Shown piece by piece: positions 42,587 through 51,073 of a DNA stretch of 64,000 bases (positions are counted from its first letter, which is position 1; each line of letters opens with the position of its first letter). The stretch is taken from positions 1,491,966-1,555,965 of the forward strand of contig NC_020166.2 of the NCBI RefSeq assembly GCF_000224145.3. Direction: 5' to 3'. The translations under genes were made by a program, and so were the position numbers. Source of the DNA: Ciona intestinalis (taxonomy: Eukaryota; Chordata; Ascidiacea; Phlebobranchia; Cionidae). The notes beneath the pieces are model-generated. The model saw only the letters and a program-made list of their open reading frames with translations, had not been told where the DNA came from and searched no databases.

Positions 42587-44434
42587 TTAAAATTGAATCA
42601 TTGGACCAAATGGATTGTTTGGATTAAGTTGATTAGCAGTTTGTGCTGGTTGAGCGGGGGGCTGCTGGTATCCCATAGGTGGCTGTGTGTACATACCTTG
42701 CGGTCGGACCATACCCATACCTCCCATGGTATTCATAGGCATACCCATCCCGCCAGGCCTTGCACTGTACATTTGTGGCTGTGCACCCATCATAGGAGCT
42801 CCATAATAACCCCCAGGTGTCATCATGGTGCTTGGAGCAACTGTAGGCATGTAACTTCCCCCTCCAGTAAGTTGTCTTGCTTCTGGCTTCATTTGCGCTG
42901 GGTTGTTACGCTGGCCAAGTGTGAGGTTTTGGTACGCACTTGCCAACGCTGTTTCCAGGTTGCCGTTACCAGTTTGCTGGTTGTTGGGAATTTGTTGACT
43001 TTGCGGGTTCATCTGTTGGGTTGGAATGCTAGCCACTGTTGGTGCCATAGTGCTCCCAGTTGGTGAAAATGGGTCTGATGACATGGGTGCAAAGAGGTCA
43101 GTTGTATTTGTAGCTTGGGGTTGCTGCATTTGTGGAAAGGAGTTGTTTGTAGGTTGTTGTGAGAAGAGGTTCATACCAGTGTTTCCATACATGTTGGTTT
43201 GCATTGCTGGCTGTGTAGGTTGGACATTGAGGGATCCAAATAGATCAAGTGATGATTGTGGAGGACTCTGAGTGAAAGTTGTAGGTGTGGGGCCAAAAAG
43301 ATCCATTTCAAGTGACGATTGTTGTTGCTGTTGTGGTGGGTTGGTTTGTGCTGCTGGAGGAGAGAAACTCACAGGTGGGTTACTACTCACAGGGTGTGTG
43401 GTTTTTATTTCAACTTCTTTTTGTTGTTTAAATTGATTCAATCGTGCTTCTTCTTCCGCCAAAGCAGTCTGCTTGTCTTTTTCGTCAATGCTCTGAAGTG
43501 AGGTGTTGAATGCATTGAATGAGCTAACTTGGGCTGCTGTTGCTCCGGTTCTCTTTCCATCAGATTTTTTGCCCTCCATTGCAGCAAGATGCTGCTCCAA
43601 AGCATCCAGCAAGCTGCTTGGTGCTTTAGTAAGGTCAGGGATATCTCCTTTGTCAATACCGACTTGCTCGGCCACTTTTAACATTTCCGAAACCTTTTCC
43701 ATTCTGGTCAAAAACCTTTTGTAAATGTCCAGACTCTCTTTACATTGTGCTTTCTTCATTTCAAAGTACTTTTCCAGTAGGTTGATAATCCCATCATTAT
43801 AGCATGCGAAAAGCCTGATAAGATCTTTGAAAATCAACAGAAAAGCGGAGTTGATTACGCCACTTGTCAGCTCATTTGGACTTGCATCAAACTCCAACAA
43901 GGCATCTAACTGCCTTTGAATAGTGGGCAGTTGTTTAATGAGGTTTTCAGAGGTAAGAGATCGCATTACACCACTTTCTTTGCCCCGCTTTGCCCTTGTG
44001 AAGTCGTATGCTACCGTACGGTAAGAAAAAGCTTTCTCATTTAAATACTTGCTATATCTTCTTATATAGGTAGACATATCATAGCCTTGAACGCCCGAAT
44101 TATCAAGAAAATGTGTAAGATTAAACAGGGAATTCCTTGAAGCAAGATGCTGTAGAAATTTCTCATTCCCATAACACATTAAATGATGTGTTGTTATTAG
44201 TGACTTAAAAACTACGACCCACTTTGGTTGTTTGCTTCTTTCGACCAGCATATCAGCTAACTCCGGTATGTTAATGTTGGGTTCATTCGTTAAAGATCTT
44301 AAGTAATCCAAATGCTTTTTCTTAGGGCCCATAACTTCTGTAGTTGTAGCTTTACAAACACTTTTTGACATTTCCGAACCAATAATGGTATGTTGAGCAG
44401 CATTAAAACGATCGGAAATAGATTGGCCTGCCAT
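42587..44434 (-). CDS. Picalm: PICALM/AP180 clathrin-assembly protein, single-exon ORF
   Basis: Endocytic adaptor that binds PI(4,5)P2 through an ANTH domain and recruits clathrin and AP-2 at coated pits. 615 aa in one uninterrupted frame. ANTH domain about residues 1-285, with the PIP2-binding lysines and histidine in the family positions (K28, K38, K40, H41 in KATTTEVMGPKKKH). Conserved blocks follow: PKWVVVFKSLITTHHLM, YIRRYSKYLNEKAF, FLTRMEKVSEMLKVAEQVG. The C-terminal half is Gln/Pro/Met-rich with clathrin/AP-2-type motifs DLFG (378, 397), NLF (422), DLFAP (446), DPF (454) and a terminal NPF (607) for EH domains. The start is supported by an in-frame TAG 39 nt upstream (44473-44471). Vertebrate PICALM and SNAP91 have many introns, so the intronless form is unusual: intron loss or a retrocopy. 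PICALM versus AP180 naming is uncertain, since tunicates may have one co-orthologue. Confidence 0.95.
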   Translation of the reverse strand: MAGQSISDRFNAAQHTIIGSEMSKSVCKATTTEVMGPKKKHLDYLRSLTNEPNINIPELADMLVERSKQPKWVVVFKSLITTHHLMCYGNEKFLQHLASRNSLFNLTHFLDNSGVQGYDMSTYIRRYSKYLNEKAFSYRTVAYDFTRAKRGKESGVMRSLTSENLIKQLPTIQRQLDALLEFDASPNELTSGVINSAFLLIFKDLIRLFACYNDGIINLLEKYFEMKKAQCKESLDIYKRFLTRMEKVSEMLKVAEQVGIDKGDIPDLTKAPSSLLDALEQHLAAMEGKKSDGKRTGATAAQVSSFNAFNTSLQSIDEKDKQTALAEEEARLNQFKQQKEVEIKTTHPVSSNPPVSFSPPAAQTNPPQQQQQSSLEMDLFGPTPTTFTQSPPQSSLDLFGSLNVQPTQPAMQTNMYGNTGMNLFSQQPTNNSFPQMQQPQATNTTDLFAPMSSDPFSPTGSTMAPTVASIPTQQMNPQSQQIPNNQQTGNGNLETALASAYQNLTLGQRNNPAQMKPEARQLTGGGSYMPTVAPSTMMTPGGYYGAPMMGAQPQMYSARPGGMGMPMNTMGGMGMVRPQGMYTQPPMGYQQPPAQPAQTANQLNPNNPFGPMIQF

Positions 44435-44902
44435 TTCTATTATTAACGATGCTAAACTACCAACAGAAAACTAGAATATTCAGTAAACAGGTCGCCCGAG
44501 AAGAGAACTAAGGTGACTGCCCGAAAAATATGAGAGAATTTGTGAAAAAGGTAAATCAGGAGTTGTACCTAAATTTAGATGACAATCTCTCCGGTATGCT
44601 CATTCTATGTTTGAAAATGTTTATATGCTTGTGTAATGGGGTAATTGATTTATGGTAATAAATACAGATGAATATAATTTTGCTGTAAATTTAGTGTCTA
44701 GTCTGTATATTTCTGTAATCTGAAACCTACTGGTACTTTTTGCTGCACTTTGTTAGTTGTCAGTAGGGAAAAAAGCCTAAATCGCTATGTGTTAATAATT
44801 TATTACACACCAAATTCAACTATATTCTTTGGGCGCTCCAGTCATTAATATTGGACGCTCGTTACAATTAAACTACGTGGGCAGAACCATAGGTCTATAG
44901 TT
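43877..44902. repeat. PICALM haplotype overlap, left contig
   Basis: Matches 44953-46480 except for the roughly 500-bp extra sequence at about 45703-46203. The left contig ends at GGTCTATAGTT, which in the right contig continues without a gap past 46480. Confidence 0.88.
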
Positions 44903-44952
44903 NNNNNNNNNNNNNNNNNNNNNNNNNNNNNNNNNNNNNNNNNNNNNNNNNN
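44903..44952. other. Assembly gap (50 N)
   Basis: Run of 50 N between the two PICALM copies. Confidence 0.99.
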
Positions 44953-45510
44953 TGGACTTGCATCAAACTCCAACAAGGCATCTAACTGCCTTTGAATAGT
45001 GGGCAGTTGTTTAATGAGGTTTTCAGAGGTAAGAGATCGCATTACACCACTTTCTTTGCCCCGCTTTGCCCTTGTGAAGTCGTATGCTACCGTACGGTAA
45101 GAAAAAGCTTTCTCATTTAAATACTTGCTATATCTTCTTATATAGGTAGACATATCATAGCCTTGAACGCCCGAATTATCAAGAAAATGTGTAAGATTAA
45201 ACAGGGAATTCCTTGAAGCAAGATGCTGTAGAAATTTCTCATTCCCATAACACATTAAATGATGTGTTGTTATTAGTGACTTAAAAACTACGACCCACTT
45301 TGGTTGTTTGCTTCTTTCGACCAGCATATCAGCTAACTCCGGTATGTTAATGTTGGGTTCATTCGTTAAAGATCTTAAGTAATCCAAATGCTTTTTCTTA
45401 GGGCCCATAACTTCTGTAGTTGTAGCTTTACAAACACTTTTTGACATTTCCGAACCAATAATGGTATGTTGAGCAGCATTAAAACGATCGGAAATAGATT
45501 GGCCTGCCAT
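44953..45510 (-). CDS. Picalm: PICALM second copy, residues 1-186 only (allelic, cut by gap)
   Basis: 558 nt encode the same first 186 residues (MAGQSISDRF to LLEFDASP) as the full gene at 42587-44434, then run into the N gap. Upstream sequence (45511-45702) also matches the flank of the full copy with a few substitutions. The apparent reading-through into sequence left of the gap is an artefact. Best read as the other haplotype of the same locus, not a second gene; a true tandem duplicate is less likely because the two contigs overlap end to end. Confidence 0.9.
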
Positions 45511-45702
45511 TTCTATTATTAACGATGCTAAACTACCAACAGAAAATTAGAATATTCAGTAAACAGGTCGCCCGAGAAGAGAACTAAGGTGACTGCCCGA
45601 AAAATATGAGAGAATTTGTGAAAAAAGTAAATCAGGAGTTGTACCTAAATTTAGATGACAATCTCTCCGATATTCTCATTCTATGTTTGAAAATGTTTAT
45701 AT

Positions 45703-46150
45703 CAGAGCCATAGAAATACCGAGTAGTCCAACCCATTGTTACGTAAAACACAAATTGAACGGCAATTTGGGTCCAAAATAACACAGTAGGTATAGGGAAA
45801 ATGTATGTTTTTCGGTAAATTACAGAAAAACTTGGGCCTAATAACAAATTTAAAGGTTGAAAAATGTAAAAAACATGTGTTGTTTGTTTTCTGTGTCAAA
45901 AAAAGTCAAAAATTAGAATTAGAAGCGGTTGATTTGCGACATTTTAGTCATTTAATGCGGCTAAATTTATACATTTTTTCTAAAAAATGTTTGGTAAGGT
46001 AAATAGAAGCTGTTTTACACCTTCCCACAAAAGGAGAACACAAACAAAACTTAACAAGTTCGTTTAAACCCATTGTCAAAGTCACCACTTTTGCTCTATT
46101 TTGGACACACATAGACGGCAGTTGGACTACTCGGTGTTTGTACGACTCTG
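45703..46150. mobile_element. hAT-like non-autonomous DNA transposon, 448 bp
   Basis: Begins CAGAGCCATAGAAATACCGA and ends with the inverted counterpart ...CGGTGTTTGTACGACTCTG. The two ends form imperfect terminal inverted repeats of about 30 bp (the inner GAGTAGTCCAAC part is exact). Both sides carry the 8-bp direct repeat GTTTATAT (45695-45702 and 46151-46158). Eight-base target duplication and CAGAG...CTCTG ends are typical of hAT elements. No transposase frame, so non-autonomous. The empty site is seen at about 44622-44630. Confidence 0.88.
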
Positions 46151-46203
46151 GTTTATATCATGGCGCCCTCTATAACACGTTATATAACACGTCATGGTTT
46201 ATA
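46151..46203. other. Short extra sequence beside hAT element
   Basis: After the right target duplication, about 45 bp (CATGGCGCCCTCTATAACAC ... CACGTCATG followed by GTTTATAG) are also missing in the other haplotype. GTTTATA flanks this piece too, so it may be an older small insertion or a deletion between direct repeats in the other copy. Confidence 0.45.
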
Positions 46204-48414
46204 GGCTTGTGTAATGGGGTAATTGATTTATGGTAATAATTACAGATGAATATAAACTTTGCTGTAAATTTAGTGTCTAGTTTGTATATTTCTGTAAGCT
46301 GAAACCTACTGGTACTTTTTGCTGCACTTTTTTAGTTGTCAGTAGGGAAAAAAGCCTAAATCGCTATGTGTTAATAATTTATTACACACCAAATTCAATT
46401 CTATTCTTTGGGCGCTCCAGTCATTAATATTGGACGCTCGTTACAATTAAACTACGTGGGCAGAACCATAGGTCTATAGTTGGCGATGGTTACGATTGAC
46501 ATTGGAGCTTAGCTGCTATAAATGATCACTTCCTCCTAAAGAAATTGAATGAGTGTAACTTATGTATCCTGTATGTCGGAGCAACGACGGTTGTTATACC
46601 AGGAATGCCTGCTTTGTGCCCTCTTACGAGTTACAATTACATCTTATGTGACTTCGCGAAAAGAGGCAGGCGCGCTACCAATAAATTATAGGACACATTT
46701 ATTCACAATGGTATAGCAGCGTCAAGCCTCCTAATTGCCTGTCATACACAGACATACTACGCCTACAATCAAGCTGCGTGGGCGGGACTATAGCTCTATT
46801 GATGGGTTCATAATTATGAGTTACAGGAGCGGGCCAAAGCTCAAATAAATAAACACCTTTTTATTATGGAAATGTTATGCCTTTCGCGAAGAAACACATT
46901 ATGCGCTAATGGCATCCAACCTATAGGTGTGTAGGTACAGTTTAATGTCTGCATATTTTACATATTAAATTACAGAAAGTAACATATACGTCTCAGAACT
47001 GTGTGTCCGTTAGAGAATAATCTTTTGCGGTAACATGTTTTGCTTAATACTGTCTAGGCTAAAGTCTTAGAAAAGCAGAAATAAAATATCTTAATCGTTG
47101 AGACCGACCGAGCTAAATTGCCGAGCGCTAGATGGCGATCGAGAGCAAGTTGCTAATAAACTGCATTGTCTGATCGGATTCCAATAAAATAAAAATAAGC
47201 AACCAATCACGTATATAACTTAATGTTATAAAGTAATATCTATTCGAGTTGTACTGTTTTAAACTTAAAAAATTAAATACTTTGTTCTCTTTAGTTTATA
47301 CTTTATATATAGTCTGAAAGCGTTTTATACCAATACACAATATCAAAAACAAAAATGAAACAAAGATTTTTTTAGACTTTTAATATGCCTGATACCAACA
47401 TCATATATTTAATGTCCGTGGAATTGGAAATATTACGAACTCCTTATACCAGTGTAAAATTGGGGCAGGCATAATGTTTGTATTACTGGGATTAAAACTT
47501 ACAATCCGTGGTCGGTTATGACATCACAATCACCGGTATGACATCTCAGCGGCGAGCGCGCGGTTAAATAAAGAAATCGACGTAATGTAAACAGTCAGAC
47601 TTTGCTTGTATAAGCCCAGCTTCTATCGACAGCGGGTTAAAAAGTCGGGAGTTTTAATCTTTCTGTTTTTACCGTTCATGTACAAATAGTATCGCACACC
47701 TGCGTCGTTCATGTTAATTGACAAATACCCAGTTGGACACTCTAAATTGGAATTTTATATATATTTTTTTAAAGTGGGACAAAACACAAGCTCCTTCTTC
47801 TAGGAAAAGGTGATTGAGTAAATCCAAGAACGAAGCGATTACAACACACACTACAATGTCAAGATCAACTGAGACATCCAATTAGAACTTAAGAACACTA
47901 GAAACGACCGCCTACGCCAAGTACGACCAAAGGCTCTTGCACCAATTAATGGAATAGCTCCACCAGTCTTGTGCCTTAATGAACGACTCAACGGAGCAAT
48001 TGAAAGTTAATTGGCCGTTTTTCGTTTTACTGGATGCCCTACCCGAGTTCGTGCTGCTATTTTAGATTCAAGTACAAGAAAACTCATCTTATTTTGACAA
48101 CTTGACTTTAGTATCTGCTGATTCATATCAAAGTTTTGTTGAGTCATATAGAAAAAGAAAAAAAACGATATTCGTTAAGCGTAAAACACCAAACAAAGAA
48201 ATCAAATAAACAACCATTTTAAAGTTTCCGGAGAGGAAGCATTTGTCTTTGATCTCACTGCAATACTTTATTGGGACAAATATAAACATAAAAAGACGCA
48301 AAACAGAAATTGTTCCCAAGTTTGGCGGCTTTTTAGGTGGTGGGAAACGTAAAGTTTTTGGTTAAGCGCCATTTTCGGTAGTCATGTGATATTGTTTATT
48401 GCACATATAATATT

Positions 48415-48560
48415 CGTGGTTTTAAACATTTAACAACGCCCTTTAGAGTCGTGAGGATACGGTTATATACTTTTGCAAATGTTCTTTGCTTTACTACCAA
48501 ATGGGACGATGAAATAGAATGATAACATGGACCATCTTACCCCAATCTACCATACATACC
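48415..48560 (+). mobile_element. MITE, right two thirds
   Basis: GTTTTAAACATTTAACAACG, GAGTCGTGAGGATACGGTTA, CTACCAAATGGGACGATGAA and GGACCATCTTACCCCAATCT. Confidence 0.8.
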
Positions 48561-48744
48561 ATATATAGAAAGTTACGGTTACATATAGAAAGTTAATAAG
48601 TGGCAGTTAAAAAAGGGTGATAAACTGATCAAAAACCCCTCCGTTGTCCAGCAACCACAAATCGCTTATTATTTCCATAACGTAACTTTTATTTTCTCTC
48701 TAGTTTTATAAAGATCAAACAATGTATAGGAACACAAATATAAA

Positions 48745-48930
48745 GTAAGGTGGGGGGAGATGGGACACCTTTTCATTCTATTTTCTATTCCAATTTAGTA
48801 GTAAACAAATAACATTCAAAGAATTATAAAACGGTGTCCTCACGACTCTCATAGGCCGTTGTTTAAATTACGATCAGATTGTTGTAAAATCATGTGCTAA
48901 AGGTGTCCCAACTTCCCCGACTGACTAAAA
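48745..48930 (-). mobile_element. MITE, GGTGTCCC subfamily, full-length
   Basis: AAGGTGGGGGGAGATGGGAC and ACCTTTTCATTCTA left; GTGCTAAAGGTGTCCCAACT and TCCCCGACTGACTAA right. Core TAGTAGTAAACAAATAACAT. Confidence 0.85.
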
Positions 48931-49659
48931 CACAATAGCATAAGCAACGACCATATCTTCAGGGCTAAAGGAGGGCGCGCTACCTCTTTTGACAATTAAT
49001 ACAAATTTTTAGTTTATAATACCATAACACTTAACCTAAAACCCTAATATAAACAGGTAAGCGATTCCACAGCACACGCTTGATGTGTCAAGGTGTGAAT
49101 GTATCTTAGATTACACATTGTGTTGCGGTTGTTTAATAAGCGGCTTATTCTCTTGTTATCGTCTCGTTTACACTTAACCAAACTAATTCATCATTCTAAC
49201 CCGATTTTCTACACAAAGAAACCTGTTTGATTTTCCCAAACCCACGTGCAGTCATGCGTGAAGAGGATAAACACGTGACCATCCCACGGTCAATATTTGC
49301 GAAGGTAGTCCAGTTACCATTCACCGCCTAATTGGGGTAAAAATGCCCCTTTTGCGCCTTGGTTTGTAACCTTTAACTAGGAAGGTGAACTGAAATTTTA
49401 CTCCATGAATTTACGGGAAAATGTGCTTGACAGTTTCAAGACACCATGCGTTGTTTTAATGATAAATCCAGTCAGTATAAAACACTGTATAATATATTAT
49501 TGCATTACTTGTAAACTACAGGAAACAAAACGTGAAACAAATGATTACCCCTCGGTTTAGATTAGTATGTCAAGCCTCTTACCGACTGTCATATTCTAAA
49601 ACCACGACCTCTATAATATATCATATTAAAGTAAGCCTTGCTTGAACTAATTTCTGTTG

Positions 49660-49745
49660 TAAAACCAAGCAACTTTATTAATTGTTAAAACTTGGAATTT
49701 AAAATGTTGCATGATAACCATCTTACCCCATGTTACATTATATTT
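49660..49745 (-). mobile_element. MITE fragment
   Basis: TTATTAATTGTTAAAACTTG then TGATAACCATCTTACCCCAT and GTTACATTATAT. Confidence 0.6.
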
Positions 49746-50502
49746 CGCATGCGAACGTTTCAAATTGCTGCTTTAACCGCTTTTACAGCCAATTCCACGA
49801 ACACTATAGTTGGGAATATGGTTTTGCGGTATTGGGACATTGGATTTACTAAGTCCTGTTTGTTTAAATTATACGAAGTAACACCAACAACAGTGTAGCA
49901 TGGCTAAATTGTATTCAACAAAATTAATGAATTTAAAAGCGCGTAAAAGCGAAACGTTGGCAATAAACAAGACAGCAATAAAAGGGTTAAGTAAAAAAAG
50001 CATAAAATTCAACATATAGTTTTAAAATGGCTGTTCCATACCATATACACCGAAATTGTGGAAAATCTTTGGATAAATCTTTAAGTGAAAACCTAATCTA
50101 CAACCAATGTATATTGCACCAATTAAACAAGTCCCACACTTATCAATATAACTGCATTGTAACTTTTGCAGCTGTGGTCTAACCCGTACTAAAAGAAAAA
50201 GCAACTGCACGAGCGAAAAGCAAAAGAAATATTTAAAAGAACGATTGTTATGTTGGTTGACAAAAGTAAAAGAAAAAGAAATTAAATAAAACCATTTTAT
50301 ATTAAATCTCGTTAGAAGGTGAAACTGACGTTCATTACACCAATCTAAAATAATTGTTTTTCAGAAACAAATAGCTAAGTTAAAATTGAAACCCATTAAA
50401 AGCTAAAAATTTCAGACCCCAAACAATACGTCATGGCTTATGCTCCGCAATACAATTAGGTCGGGCACGTAAGTTCCGTGCATTGGGCAGCAAGCTGGAC
50501 TC

Positions 50503-50546
50503 GAATGACGTCATCGTTATGACGTAGAAACGTGACGTCATGAAAG
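50503..50546. promoter_or_regulatory. Cluster of CRE-like TGACGTCA sites in ephrin 3' region
   Basis: TGACGTCA occurs twice and ATGACGTA once within about 45 bp. This is the consensus of CREB/ATF bZIP factors. TGACGTCA recurs often elsewhere in the window, so specific function is uncertain. Confidence 0.35.
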
Positions 50547-50690
50547 TGCAAGGTGCATTTTTGCGCGACTTTTGCGCCCTCTCATCTATGTCGCTAACGC
50601 GCTGTAGCGTCGCGGTCGCTTCACAACCCCCTTGGTCGGATCAGCAGCGAATTAAGTTCAGAGCGGGTGAGACATCCCTTTACTCTTAGA

Positions 50691-51073
50691 TCACACCGCA
50701 ACTACGGGACCTCCGTTGTCCAGGAACGACTCGTTATACGAGGGTGGTGGTCGCTCGCTGTGGGACGACATCGTGCCCGTGCGGTGGCGCTCGTGTTCCG
50801 ACTGAATACGAGCATGATGTCCGTGTGGCGTTGAGATTGGCAGAAGTGTGACTTGATGGAGCGGCGTGGCGCCACGGGTTGGTGTCATTGGCGGCGACTG
50901 GTACTTCTTCATGTGCCGACGCCGCCGATACACTTTGTAGCCCAAAAAACCCAACAGTACAATGAAGAGAACTGCGCATGCGCCAAGAACGACTCCAATT
51001 ACAAGACCATTGCTTCCTACAGAGGTGCTGTTTTCTGATTGTGTTGGTGCTACGGGATCGACAGGCGGATCAA
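50691..51073 (-). CDS. Efnb: Ephrin terminal exon: transmembrane helix and cytoplasmic tail
   Basis: 383 nt, acceptor TTTTTCTCTTTGCAG, stop TGA at 50693-50691. After DPPVDPVAPTQSENSTSV comes the membrane helix, then basic YRRRRHMKKYQ, and a tail with several Ser/Thr/Pro and His residues. PPPSY contains a PPxY WW-domain motif. The extreme C terminus is VVAV: hydrophobic and possibly PDZ-binding, but lacking the YYKV of vertebrate ephrin-B. Confidence 0.9.

Larger units (their letters stand above)
44953..46480. repeat. PICALM haplotype overlap, right contig
   Basis: Starts at codon 186 of PICALM and continues through the 5' flank. Differs from the left contig by a hAT-like insertion and an adjoining short insertion. 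Confidence 0.88.
46481..50690. other. Intergenic region between PICALM and ephrin
   Basis: No recognisable gene. Contains a copy of the 60-bp dispersed repeat near 46575, miniature elements at 48415-48560 and 48745-48930, a partial one at 49660-49745, and next to the ephrin stop codon a GC-rich stretch with two TGACGTCA palindromes. The part just below 50691 should be ephrin 3' UTR; I see no clear minus-strand AATAAA to mark its end. Confidence 0.55.

Noticed and set aside
44845..44952. C-terminal extension of the second PICALM copy across the gap
   Set aside because: The residues after the gap come from the 5' flank of the other contig, not from a real reading frame.
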